The notes: generated by a model not told the origin, from the letters alone. A DNA stretch of 43,937 nt from an uncultured Ruminococcus sp. (GCA_902797885.1 CADBUP010000055.1:1-43937), one strand, 5' to 3'. Numbered from the stretch's first letter, positions 16,110-24,499 are shown. Translations and numbers: made by a program.

Positions 16110-18038
16110 TTAATTATTTATAAGCTGTGATATACGGTATATGAACAGAGCAACCTCAACACGCGTTGCATAGCCCTTAGGCTTGATTGTTCCGTCTCCG
16201 TATCCGCCCATCAGCTTTTTATCGACACACGCCGCCATTGCTTCGCGGGCATAGAAATATATATCATCCGAATCGGTGAAGTTATTGAGCACCGCGGTAT
16301 TCGGGATTGTTGTCAGAAGCTTTTCACGGGTCAGAACGCGGTACGCAAGCGTCGCCATATCCTCGCGGCGGATTGTTGCGTCGGGGTCAAAGCAGTTATC
16401 GCCAACTCCCGAGGCTATCCCCAGAGCCTTTGCCATTCCGATTTCGTTATAGTAATACTTTCCCGGGTAAACATCGTCAAAGTTATCGGTAAACGCCGCT
16501 GTCTTTCCCAGAACTCTCAGAAGCAGAACTGTGTTGTCTGCTCTGGTAATGAGCGAGTCGGGGTCGAATTCGGTTTCGCTTCTGCCCTTGATGATTCCTC
16601 GTGAGGCAAGGTCGTTTACCGCGTCCATCGCCCACCAATAGTCATTCATATCCTTAAACTTATTGACATATTTATCCGATGGCGTCGAAGAAGTATTATC
16701 GTTTGATGATAAGCTTCCGCCCTCAGACGGGGCGGCGTTGTCACCGCTGTTGTCGGAAGTCTGATTATTTGCGCCTGCGCTGTCGCTATTTGCACGAACA
16801 GCCCCCTGCGGAGCGTTTGCCGCTTCGCTGTTCATCTCTTGCATTAGGGCATATATCGAGCGATTCTTTAAAAATGTGTTATAGGTAAAGCAACAATATC
16901 CGCCGATTTCGGGGTTATTCCTTCCATCGAGTATATGCGTGCGAATCTCGTTTGTTCCGCTTTCGCCCGTCCATGCCGGGATTGAGCTTGACGTTGTTCG
17001 ATATGCCGCCTCGCCTATATAAAGCTTAACACCCGTGCCCCTTACCACGTCTGACCACCAGTTACAAAGTGTGGTATAATCGGCAATTTCATAGCCTATA
17101 TTCCAATAAATCTGTGGCATTATATAGTCGACCCAGCCTTCCTTTACCCATTTACGCGAGTCGGCATATATCGCGGTGTATGAGCCGCCGCCGCGGGTAT
17201 CACTTCCCTCGGCCATATCGCTTTTGTTTGCCCAGATTCCTCTCGGACTTATACCGAACTGAATTTCGGGCTTGATGCTATGAAGTTTTTCGTTCATTGT
17301 TTCGACAAGTTTATCAACATTGGCACGTCTCCAGTCGGCCTTGTTCGGATACTCATCTTTATGGAACGAATATGTGGTATCGTCGTTGAAGTCGCTTGAC
17401 GGATAGAAATAATCATCCATATGTATTCCGTCTACATCATAGTTTTCGGCAATCTCAGCCGCACCTCTCACTATGAGGTCAATCGAACCGCTGTCGCCCG
17501 GATTATAGTACATCTTTCCGTCACTGTCGGTCATAACAAGGCCGGGATTTAAAACCGCCGGATTGCTCTTTGCGAGGTACTGATTATCGGCAGGGTTATT
17601 CGTTATTCTGTATGGATTAATCCATGCGTGAAGCTGCATTCCGCGGTTATGAGCTTCGGTCACCGCAAATTCAAGCGGGTCAAAATCGTCATCGGGGGCG
17701 AGACCCTGAGTTCCCGTGAGGTACTTTGACCACGGAAATATTGACGATTTATAAAATGCGTCACCGCAGGGTCTAACCTGAAAGAACACAGCATTAAAGC
17801 CCATATCCTTACAATTATCAAGCACCTGTATGAGCTGGCTTTTTAACACGTTTGAGTCGGTGGTCTGAGTGCTCGGGTAGTCGATGTTCGCAACGGTCGA
17901 AACCCATATGCCGCGGAGCTCGGTATTATCAGCCGCCCTGACCTCTGTATCTGACGGCGCGTAAAACACCGCCGCCTCTATTGCCGCGCAGAGAACAAGA
18001 ATTAACATTCTCAACGCAAAAGTTCTGTTTTTCTTCAT
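16110..18038 (-). CDS. Exported GHL10 (DUF187) glycosidase-like protein with three SLH repeats
   Basis: A 642-residue cell-surface protein. Residues 1-35 form a signal peptide (MKKNR, then a hydrophobic stretch, then a VRAAD cleavage region). Residues 40-395 are a glycosyl-hydrolase-like TIM barrel of the DUF187 type, starting ELRGIWVSTVANIDYPS, with AVFFQVRPCGDAFY, HAWINPYRITN, GIHMDDYFYP and ISPRGIWANK. A low-complexity Ser/Asn/Gly linker (about 405-455) precedes three S-layer homology repeats (about 460-512, 518-571 and 585-638), each with the FDP or GYGDGT pattern and a conserved Arg. SLH repeats normally anchor to pyruvylated wall polymers. The substrate is unknown. Confidence 0.92.
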   Translation of the reverse strand: MKKNRTFALRMLILVLCAAIEAAVFYAPSDTEVRAADNTELRGIWVSTVANIDYPSTQTTDSNVLKSQLIQVLDNCKDMGFNAVFFQVRPCGDAFYKSSIFPWSKYLTGTQGLAPDDDFDPLEFAVTEAHNRGMQLHAWINPYRITNNPADNQYLAKSNPAVLNPGLVMTDSDGKMYYNPGDSGSIDLIVRGAAEIAENYDVDGIHMDDYFYPSSDFNDDTTYSFHKDEYPNKADWRRANVDKLVETMNEKLHSIKPEIQFGISPRGIWANKSDMAEGSDTRGGGSYTAIYADSRKWVKEGWVDYIMPQIYWNIGYEIADYTTLCNWWSDVVRGTGVKLYIGEAAYRTTSSSIPAWTGESGTNEIRTHILDGRNNPEIGGYCCFTYNTFLKNRSIYALMQEMNSEAANAPQGAVRANSDSAGANNQTSDNSGDNAAPSEGGSLSSNDNTSSTPSDKYVNKFKDMNDYWWAMDAVNDLASRGIIKGRSETEFDPDSLITRADNTVLLLRVLGKTAAFTDNFDDVYPGKYYYNEIGMAKALGIASGVGDNCFDPDATIRREDMATLAYRVLTREKLLTTIPNTAVLNNFTDSDDIYFYAREAMAACVDKKLMGGYGDGTIKPKGYATRVEVALFIYRISQLINN

Positions 18039-18150
18039 AAAGTATAATCATTCCTTTCCCGGATTGTAAGTAATAAGGACAATCCCTTTTGTACAGTTTA
18101 TGAATTCATATTTTGTTTTAATACATCTATTACAAAACATAGATATTTTA

Positions 18151-18179
18151 ATTATAACACACTTTTACGAAAATTTCAA
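18151..18179 (-). promoter_or_regulatory. Sigma-A promoter of the SLH glycosidase gene
   Basis: On the minus strand: TTGAAA, 17 bp, TATAAT. Transcription would begin about 105 bases before the start codon. Confidence 0.85.
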
Positions 18180-18270
18180 ATTAAAAACCTGTTACATAAA
18201 CTCATTTAATAAAATTATGTTATTCGACTCATTTTCGGCTATGGAAAATTAATTTTTTCGTTGGCATTCT

Positions 18271-18343
18271 ATGACACTTCAATCCGAGGTATTATATTCG
18301 TGTACAGAGGAGGTGCACATAATCTTATAGGAACCTCGGTACA
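18271..18343 (+). promoter_or_regulatory. Possible promoter and leader inverted repeat of the capsid operon
   Basis: A weak sigma-A-like pair, ATGACA (18271-18276), 16 bp, TATATT (18293-18298), precedes TGTACAGAGG (18301-18310), which nearly pairs with CCTCGGTACA (18334-18343). A second small palindrome, GCTTTTTAAAAAGC (18354-18367), sits just before the ribosome site. The promoter is much weaker than the others here, so a dedicated activator or alternative sigma factor is possible. Confidence 0.4.
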
Positions 18344-18382
18344 AAATAAATTTGCTTTTTAAAAAGCGGAGAGGAGTTTTAA

Positions 18383-18907
18383 ATGTTTAACTTTAACACA
18401 ACCAAACGCCGCAGTGAAGCGGATATGCTTCCGGCAGACGGCGAAATGTCAAACGGCGGCTTGAAAAATATGAATCAGGCTGCAAACATTCAAGGAGGGC
18501 AGGAGCCTTATTCAATGTCAGATACCATAGGGGGTGCAAACGGCATTCCGAACGCCGATGTCAACGCAAGAATCGAAGAGCTTAACGCGCAGTGCCATGA
18601 ATTTATGCAGAAAAACCCGGATTTCGATATGAAAACAGAATTGCAGAATCCTAAGTTTGTAGAGTATGTATTTAAAAACGGAATATCAGTTGAAGATGCA
18701 TACATCCTTGTTCACCTTGATGAGATTATCAAAAATGCCGTTTCAAGCTCGATGAACCGTGCGGCGGTTCGCAGGAACAGAATTTTTGAGAACGGAACGG
18801 GCAAGAACAGTCCTGCCGTTGTCAAGAAAAACCCTAAGGATATGTCGGACAAAGAAATCGACGCAATAATCGAAAGAGTCCGCAACGGTGAAAAAATCAG
18901 TTTTTAA
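18383..18907 (+). CDS. Scaffold-like virion assembly protein, first gene of capsid operon
   Basis: A 174-residue soluble protein with GAGGAG before the ATG. Residues 60-130 are predicted helical: VNARIEELNAQCHEFMQKNP, then a region with ELQNPKFVEYVFKNGISVED and AYILVHLDEIIKNAV. The C-terminus is a short conserved-looking tail, DKEIDAIIERVRNGEKISF. A small, charged, helical protein coded directly before a major capsid gene is the standard place for a scaffolding protein, and I recall this C-terminal style in scaffold-like genes beside N4-gp56-type capsids. No catalytic motif is seen. The function is inferred from position and shape. Confidence 0.6.
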   Translation: MFNFNTTKRRSEADMLPADGEMSNGGLKNMNQAANIQGGQEPYSMSDTIGGANGIPNADVNARIEELNAQCHEFMQKNPDFDMKTELQNPKFVEYVFKNGISVEDAYILVHLDEIIKNAVSSSMNRAAVRRNRIFENGTGKNSPAVVKKNPKDMSDKEIDAIIERVRNGEKISF

Positions 18908-18977
18908 CCTACCGGTGTTCTTAACCGGCTTATACGAACTAACAACTACTAATATAAAATAAGAAAGGATTTTTAAT

Positions 18978-20219
18978 ATGAGCATAGATTACAATACTCA
19001 GACTACAACAACAAACAACGTCGGGAACAACTTAACACCCGAGATGAAAACCTATTATGACAGAGAGCTTATTCACTTTGCTTCACCGAAGCTTGTTCAC
19101 GCTCAGTTCGGACAGAAAAAGCCTATCCCGGCAGGAAACGGAAAGTCTATCGAATTCAGAAAGTTCAGCCCGCTTGAAAAGGCGCTTGTTCCGCTCAGCG
19201 AGGGCGTAACACCAAAGGGAAACGCGCTTAACGTGACAACGGTTGAATCCACGGTTGAACAGTACGGCGACTATATCACTCTTTCGGATATGCTGACTTT
19301 ATCTTCAATCGATTCGGTTATATCCGAAACACAGGCTGTTCTCGGCGATCAGGCAGGACGTACGCTCGATACCGTTATCCGCGAGAAAATCAACGCGGGT
19401 ACCAATGTTCAGTACGGTAACGGCAAGGCGGACAGAAACGTACTTGTCGGCGGTCAGACCAAATATGAAGATAACGACTATCTTTCGGTTGCCGCAGTAA
19501 AAAGAGCCGTAGCAACACTCAAACGTAACAATGCAAGCCCCTTCAAGGATGGCTGTTTCGTAGCAATCATTCATCCGGATGTTGCGAACGACCTAACCAA
19601 CGACCCCGAATGGAAGGCAGTAAAGCAGAATGTTGACCCTGATGACTGGTACAAGGGCGCTATCGGTAAGATTCACGGCGTTGTGTTCTTTGAATCAACC
19701 GAAGCGAAAATATTCCGTGCTAAGGATTTAAGAAATGCGGCTACTCTTGCCAAGGGCGATGCAAAATCACTTTCTATCGCCTCCGTCGGCGCGGACGGCG
19801 CTATTACTCTTAAAGAAGATCTTGAGCAGGCAGACGCAACAGCCCTTGTCGGCAGAAGTATTCAGATTAAAGGCTTTGACTATTCAATCAAATCAGCGAC
19901 AAAAGGTGCGGCCGGCTCAGCTAAAATAACTGTAAACGAAACTCTCGACAAAAGCATTGTTGCTGACGACATCATTTATCCTGCCGGCGCCGGTAAGGAC
20001 GGCAGAGATATTTATTCAACTCTGTTTATCGGTCAGAACGCATACGGTGTAACAAATATTACCGGCGGCGGCCTTGAAACTATTCTCAAGCAGAAGGGAA
20101 GCGCCGGAACAGGCGACCCGCTCGATCAGAGAAGTACTGTGGGCTGGAAGGCAACTCAGACCGCTGAGATTCTTTCACCCGAGTTTATGGTTCGCGTTGA
20201 AACAACCTGCAGCTATTAA
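18978..20219 (+). CDS. N4-gp56-family major capsid protein
   Basis: A 413-residue major capsid-like protein of the N4 gp56 family (HK97-type fold expected). The N-terminal part has TPEMKTYYDRELIHFASPKLVHAQFG, then PIPAGNGKSIEFRKFSPLEKA, LSEGVTPKGNALNVTTVEST and VEQYGDYITLSDML, all typical of this family. FVAIIHPDVANDLTND marks the middle, and an inserted domain of about 270-350 is followed by FIGQNAYGVTNITG. The end is EFMVRVETTCSY. It has AAAGGA at 18963. The frame is intact. A strong hairpin follows the stop. No portal or terminase gene accompanies it. Confidence 0.9.
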   Translation: MSIDYNTQTTTTNNVGNNLTPEMKTYYDRELIHFASPKLVHAQFGQKKPIPAGNGKSIEFRKFSPLEKALVPLSEGVTPKGNALNVTTVESTVEQYGDYITLSDMLTLSSIDSVISETQAVLGDQAGRTLDTVIREKINAGTNVQYGNGKADRNVLVGGQTKYEDNDYLSVAAVKRAVATLKRNNASPFKDGCFVAIIHPDVANDLTNDPEWKAVKQNVDPDDWYKGAIGKIHGVVFFESTEAKIFRAKDLRNAATLAKGDAKSLSIASVGADGAITLKEDLEQADATALVGRSIQIKGFDYSIKSATKGAAGSAKITVNETLDKSIVADDIIYPAGAGKDGRDIYSTLFIGQNAYGVTNITGGGLETILKQKGSAGTGDPLDQRSTVGWKATQTAEILSPEFMVRVETTCSY

Positions 20220-20247
20220 TTCATAGTTATCAATCATATTAGGCATA

Positions 20248-20275
20248 TTAGGCGGCGGATTTCTCCGCCGTCTAA
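20248..20275 (+). promoter_or_regulatory. Hairpin after the capsid gene
   Basis: TTAGGCGGCGGA pairs with TCCGCCGTCTAA (12 bp, one G-U) around a TTTC loop, 28 bases after the capsid stop codon. No U-run follows, so it is not a full terminator. It may protect the 3' end of the upstream mRNA or reduce read-through, giving more capsid than downstream products. Confidence 0.65.
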
Positions 20276-20301
20276 GGCAAAAGGAAAGGAGATTTTATAT
20301 T

Positions 20302-20550
20302 ATGACTAAGGCAACAACAAAACAAAATACCGCCGCTTTGGAAAAGTTTTATGAAGAGCCGGTACCGGTTATGCTGATTAAGGATAACGCAAAGTACAAG
20401 GATGACGTTACCGTTACTGTAAACGGCGTCAACTATCAGATACAGAGAGGAGTTCAGGTTTCGGTTCCGCGCAAGGTTGCACTTGTGCTCGAACGCAGCC
20501 ATCTGCAGGAGCTTGACGCTCAGGCATATATGGACAGCCTGAAAGGATAA
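20302..20550 (+). CDS. Small virion-associated-like protein
   Basis: An 82-residue protein with AAAGGAG upstream. It reads as a short, mostly beta protein: EEPVPVMLIKDNAKYKDDVT, then VTVNGVNYQIQRGVQVSVPR and a C-terminal helix ALVLERSHLQELDAQAYM. I recall similar short genes straight after N4-gp56-type capsid genes in Firmicutes phages, but their role is not established. Decoration or structural accessory are possibilities. The gene ends two bases before the next start, so they are coupled. Confidence 0.6.
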   Translation: MTKATTKQNTAALEKFYEEPVPVMLIKDNAKYKDDVTVTVNGVNYQIQRGVQVSVPRKVALVLERSHLQELDAQAYMDSLKG

Positions 20551-20552
20551 TC

Positions 20553-21335
20553 ATGGAAGTTATGAGGGCTATTGAAAGCGCCGATGCCCTCTGTCCGAAT
20601 CATTACACCATTGAAGAAAAGCTTATGTGGTGCGATGAAGTTACGGCAGAGATTCGGCGAAGTGTTATCAAGGTGTATGATATGATTCAAACTGAAATAG
20701 ATAATCACGGAGAGCTTCTCTTACCTGATGATTTTCCGTTTGAAAGAATCGAGACGGTTTATGTCGGAAATCAAAGAATGGACAAGCAGGATTTTCGGTC
20801 GTTTATTGACAAAACGGAAAGCGGTATTTCGTATTCTCAGCCTAAAAAGCTCAAGATAGTGTATCTTAAGATGCCCGAAAAAATACGGTATCCCGATATC
20901 CGCGGTGAGTTCAACACGGGCGGTGACACAATCGAAATTGAACTTGCACCCTTCCGCGAGGGAGATAAAATTGAAATTGCGGCGCTTGATGACCTTAAAA
21001 GTGAACCTGACTGGGATAATGCTGAGTCTGCATATGTTGTGGAGGTACAGCTTGATAAAATTATTCTGAATTCCGACGCGGCTCCGCCGCAAACCGCTGC
21101 GAAGCTTGCAATCCGAAGGGTAATCGATGATTTGACAGAGATTGACGAGGCGCCCTATGACGGAATGTATATAGAATACATATTGGCAAAGATGGCAATG
21201 TATCAGCACGATTATGTGGGTTATAACGCTCATATGACACAGTATAACTGCCTTTTTGAAAATATGCGGCGAGAATATAAAACACGCAGTCCGCTGACAA
21301 CACTGGCTTGCTTCAGGAACTTCAGTATTGTCTGA
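20553..21335 (+). CDS. Head-tail adaptor-like protein
   Basis: A 260-residue soluble protein with AAAGGA six bases before the ATG. The N-terminal segment HYTIEEKLMWCDEVTAEIRR is helical. A beta-rich middle (IETVYVGNQRMD, KLKIVYLKMPEKIRY, GGDTIEIELAPFREGD) follows, then a helical C-terminus with AAKLAIRRVIDDLTE and EYILAKMAMYQHDYVGY. This helical-beta-helical plan and the place between capsid and nozzle-like genes resemble podovirus adaptor (gp11-like) proteins. No catalytic motif is seen. The assignment is by architecture and position only. Confidence 0.5.
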   Translation: MEVMRAIESADALCPNHYTIEEKLMWCDEVTAEIRRSVIKVYDMIQTEIDNHGELLLPDDFPFERIETVYVGNQRMDKQDFRSFIDKTESGISYSQPKKLKIVYLKMPEKIRYPDIRGEFNTGGDTIEIELAPFREGDKIEIAALDDLKSEPDWDNAESAYVVEVQLDKIILNSDAAPPQTAAKLAIRRVIDDLTEIDEAPYDGMYIEYILAKMAMYQHDYVGYNAHMTQYNCLFENMRREYKTRSPLTTLACFRNFSIV

Positions 21336-21358
21336 CAGACGGCAGGGAGGATTGAGAA

Positions 21359-23020
21359 ATGATTTTACCTAAATTAGATGTAAAAGAGAGCAACAGAGTT
21401 CAAATCAAGGTATTCGGCGGACTCGACAGACGCGATAAAATTTCCGATATGTCGCTTACGGATATGACAAATATGTCATCTTCCGCTATGCCGGCGCTGA
21501 CGCCGAGAGAAGGAAGGCGTAAGATTGCGGATGTTCCGAACGCCTCCGAAATATGCGCTCCGGAATATAGTGACGGCGACTTAAACTCCTTCACCGGTGT
21601 AATAGGCACAAAATTCTATTACAACGGAACGCAAATAGGCGGAACTCTTACCGCCTCAGAAAAATCGATTGCGGATTTTAACGGAAAAATTTGCATTTTC
21701 CCGGATAAGAAGTTCTATGATTATATTCCCGATTCCAAAACGGGAAATATTGCAACAGAGCTGACGTCAATGGAGAAATCGTCTAAATTTAACAACGCCT
21801 CATTTTATTCGTCATATGATGAGGTAAGCGGAAGCTATTCCGCATATATCAGCGGTGCAGGAAGCTTTGACCTATCGTTTGTGCCCGGGGACAGCGTGGT
21901 TATCGAGGGGTGTACAACTGTGCATAACAACACAAAACATCTGCAAAGCAGAAAGGATACTGCGGCTACTGATGACATTATAAGCGCGGTCGTTGACAAG
22001 GTGTCAAGCAACAGGCTTGACCTCTTGCTTTACAACAAAAACGGAGGGAGGGCGTTGTTTAAAAACACAACCGAAGGCGGATATATTACTGTCAAATCGG
22101 CGATACCCGATATGAACCATATTTGTGTTCATAACAATCGTCTGTGGGGAACCGCTGTATCGGGCGAATATATATACGCCTCAAAGCTCGGTGACTGTAC
22201 AAACTTTAACTCCTTCCAAGGACTCAATGATGACAGCTGGTACAGCTATATAGCAACCGGAGGCGGATTCACGGGAATCTGCAGCTATCGTACCGCGGTG
22301 GTGGCGTTTAAACGTGGGTATATTCATCATATTTACGGCGATGCGCCGGTTAATTTCTCAATTCCCAAGCAAACCTTCGGCGGATGTATCGATGGCAAAA
22401 GCATTTGTGAAATAGGCGGGGTGTTGTATTATCTGGCACAGGATGGATTTCGCGCTTACAGCGGCGGCGAGCCGTATGATATTTCGCCGCAGCTCAAATT
22501 CAATTATTCCTCCTGCGCGGCGGGAACCGATGGAAAACATTATTATGCTGCCGCTAAACGCGATAACGGCACCTTTGATGTGCTGGTTTACACTCCTGAA
22601 TCCGATATATGGGTGCGCGAGGACGATACACCGTTTTCGGGTTTCTGTACATTTAACGGAAGCGTGTATGGTATTGCTGACGGAAAGATGTGGAAGATGA
22701 ACGGCGGCTCAGAGCCTTTTGAGTGGTGCTTTGTATCAAAAAGGTTTACCTATGACGCGATTGATTATAAAGGTGTTTCATGCTTATGGATTAGGATGGA
22801 TTTAAAGAACGATGCGAAGATTGAGGTTTCGGTTTCGGCGGACGGCGGAGATTTTATTTCCTGCGGAACCGTCCGCGGCGGAAGAGGATTCTCGGTCTAT
22901 CGCATCCCCGTCAGATTCCGCAAGTGCGACAGCTTCCGCATTATGCTGTTGGGTTCGGGCGGCGCGGTTATACATGATATTGAAATTACAAGTCACAACG
23001 GAGGGAGAATTTATGGATAA
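21359..23020 (+). CDS. Tail nozzle/stabilisation-like beta-propeller protein
   Basis: A 553-residue protein with GGGAGG before the ATG. The N-terminus VFGGLDRRDKISDMSLTDMT followed by a PALTPREGRRK segment resembles the opening of podovirus nozzle and stabilisation proteins (T7 gp12 or P22 gp10 style). The body is a series of beta blades with repeats such as LWGTAVSGEYIYASKLGD, FTGICSYRTAVVAFKRGYIH, GGVLYYLAQDGFRAYSGGEP and YVYTPES-like strands. The last 100 residues look like a separate beta domain. No signal peptide or enzyme motif is present. Its last eight bases overlap the next gene. In a phage it would sit at the tail tip; without a portal here its role is unclear. Confidence 0.6.
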   Translation: MILPKLDVKESNRVQIKVFGGLDRRDKISDMSLTDMTNMSSSAMPALTPREGRRKIADVPNASEICAPEYSDGDLNSFTGVIGTKFYYNGTQIGGTLTASEKSIADFNGKICIFPDKKFYDYIPDSKTGNIATELTSMEKSSKFNNASFYSSYDEVSGSYSAYISGAGSFDLSFVPGDSVVIEGCTTVHNNTKHLQSRKDTAATDDIISAVVDKVSSNRLDLLLYNKNGGRALFKNTTEGGYITVKSAIPDMNHICVHNNRLWGTAVSGEYIYASKLGDCTNFNSFQGLNDDSWYSYIATGGGFTGICSYRTAVVAFKRGYIHHIYGDAPVNFSIPKQTFGGCIDGKSICEIGGVLYYLAQDGFRAYSGGEPYDISPQLKFNYSSCAAGTDGKHYYAAAKRDNGTFDVLVYTPESDIWVREDDTPFSGFCTFNGSVYGIADGKMWKMNGGSEPFEWCFVSKRFTYDAIDYKGVSCLWIRMDLKNDAKIEVSVSADGGDFISCGTVRGGRGFSVYRIPVRFRKCDSFRIMLLGSGGAVIHDIEITSHNGGRIYG

Positions 23021-24239
23021 CATTAAAAACAAAAAAGAAAAGCAACAAAATTCCGTTCCCGACGGGCAGGTCGGAATAAGAACGACGCTAAACAAAATGG
23101 GTTTTTCGGATGACAAAATAAGTTATAACGAAAAGACGGGAACGGTCACCCTTAACGGGAGAAATTTTATGAAGCCTTCTTATATGGACGAGGCGGCAGG
23201 CAGGTCATATGCCCCGAAGTCCGAAATTCAGCGGAGTGTGGTTGATTTTTACAAGAACTCATCCGACCCGGTTGTAAGGGTCAGCGATGCTTACGCCGCA
23301 AAGGCGGGTGATTTAGGCTTAACGGCAGATTCGCTCAGCTATGGTAACGGTGCGGTTATGATTGGCGGAGTTCCGCTTAACACTCTATATATAGATGATT
23401 ACGGAAAGGCATGGGCGCGGCAAAGCGATGTGGATGAACTGACATCGAGCCTTGCGGAGCGGACAGGCGTAAAATCGCCGAATTCAGTGCTGAAAAAATA
23501 CAATGAACAGTATATGTCGAATATATGGAATAAGCTTAATGATATTGCAAACCGAAAGGATTTTTCATATAATCCCGACGATGACCCCGTGTATGCGGCA
23601 TATAAACAAAAGTATCTGACCGAGGGCGACCGGGCAAGCAAGAATGCCATGGCAAATTACTCGGCACTTACCGGCGGTTATACCAATTCGGCGGCGGTCA
23701 CCGCCGGAGCGCAGGCAAATCAGTATTACGCCAAAAAGCTTTCGGACGTGATTCCGCAGCTTGCATCGGATGCTTATGACCGCTATAGCGACAAATACCA
23801 AACTGATTTAAACCTTGTCACTCAGATGCTTGACGCTTATGATAGTGCGTATCAAAAGGCGTCCGCCGCGAATAATCAGACAAGGAAGAATGTTAACACA
23901 TCGAGTTCATCGGTCGTTCAGCGCGATAAAGATGCGTTTGACAGGGAACAAACCGCAAATAAGTCTGACTGGGAAAATTTATTCAACAAGCAGAAGTATG
24001 ACAGCGGGCAGCGCGACAGCTTTTGGAATGAAATCTTTAACACGCAAAAGCGATCTGAAAATAATCTTGAGAACAACGCTCGTGTTTTAAATAACGAGCA
24101 GCAAAAGATTTATCTGGAATATTACAGAAGTCTTCTTGACGCAGAGCTTGAGGAAAGTCAAGCGAACGCTGTCAAAAACAGGTCGAATGCGGAAAAATCC
24201 ATAGCCGAAGCGAGAGCAAGATACGGATACGGGTACTGA
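23013..24239 (+). CDS. Internal/ejection-like virion protein with coiled C-terminus
   Basis: The start is the ATG at 23013 after GGAGGG, overlapping the previous stop by eight bases; the frame is open further upstream only by chance. The 408 residues have three parts. Residues 20-135 hold two related small beta units (GFSDDKISYNEKTGTVTLNG and LGLTADSLSYGNGAVMIGG). Residues 180-260 carry FSYNPDDDPVYAAYKQKY, ALTGGYTNS and VIPQLASDAYDRYSDKY, a pattern I recall in many gut phage structural proteins. Residues 280-400 are long charged helices, likely coiled coil, ending RARYGYGY. It is the last gene before the operon terminator. Confidence 0.6.
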   Translation: MDNIKNKKEKQQNSVPDGQVGIRTTLNKMGFSDDKISYNEKTGTVTLNGRNFMKPSYMDEAAGRSYAPKSEIQRSVVDFYKNSSDPVVRVSDAYAAKAGDLGLTADSLSYGNGAVMIGGVPLNTLYIDDYGKAWARQSDVDELTSSLAERTGVKSPNSVLKKYNEQYMSNIWNKLNDIANRKDFSYNPDDDPVYAAYKQKYLTEGDRASKNAMANYSALTGGYTNSAAVTAGAQANQYYAKKLSDVIPQLASDAYDRYSDKYQTDLNLVTQMLDAYDSAYQKASAANNQTRKNVNTSSSSVVQRDKDAFDREQTANKSDWENLFNKQKYDSGQRDSFWNEIFNTQKRSENNLENNARVLNNEQQKIYLEYYRSLLDAELEESQANAVKNRSNAEKSIAEARARYGYGY

Positions 24240-24266
24240 TTGGGGCAAATCATAAAAAGCCTTACT

Positions 24267-24298
24267 AAAAATCGAGGGTGAAAATCCTCGATTTTTTT
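24267..24298 (+). terminator. Terminator of the capsid operon
   Basis: AAAAATCGAGG pairs with CCTCGATTTTT and runs into a T7 tract. It closes the six-gene operon 28 bases after its last stop and separates it from the exporter gene. Confidence 0.9.
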
Positions 24299-24389
24299 GT
24301 TGTAAAGTTCCGGGTGTAAAATGTGCACGAAATATAAACATATGCTATTATAGCCCTTTAAAAAATCAAAAATTTGAACTATTTTTGGG

Positions 24390-24418
24390 TTGCATTTTTC
24401 GGCAGAATGTGCTATCAT
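24390..24418 (+). promoter_or_regulatory. Sigma-A promoter of the ThrE-type exporter
   Basis: TTGCAT, 17 bp, TATCAT. An 80-base leader follows with a GCCGCAA/TTGCGGC hairpin near 24450-24475. Confidence 0.75.
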
Positions 24419-24499
24419 AAAATACTGTGTGAGAAAATTAATCCGGGCTGCCGCAAGGGCACTTTTTTGCGGCGGCGCGAATTTGAGGTGAATGATTAG

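Larger units (their letters stand above)
18039..18382. other. Divergent intergenic region between SLH gene and capsid operon
   Basis: A 344-base gap holding the minus-strand promoter of the SLH gene (18151-18179), a small hairpin in that gene's leader (GGATTGT with ACAATCC, 18061-18085), and the leader of the virion-like operon. It carries no terminase, portal or integrase fragment and no open frame with a ribosome site. It is AT-rich in the middle. Confidence 0.7.

Noticed and set aside
18978-20219. An encapsulin shell protein
   Set aside because: The length, the N4-gp56-type motifs and the scaffold-, adaptor- and nozzle-like neighbours fit a virion capsid better. No typical encapsulin cargo such as a peroxidase or ferritin gene is adjacent.
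18383-24239. A complete or remnant prophage
   Set aside because: No integrase, att-like direct repeats, terminase, portal, lysis or replication genes are present and all six frames are intact, so neither an active prophage nor random decay fits well.
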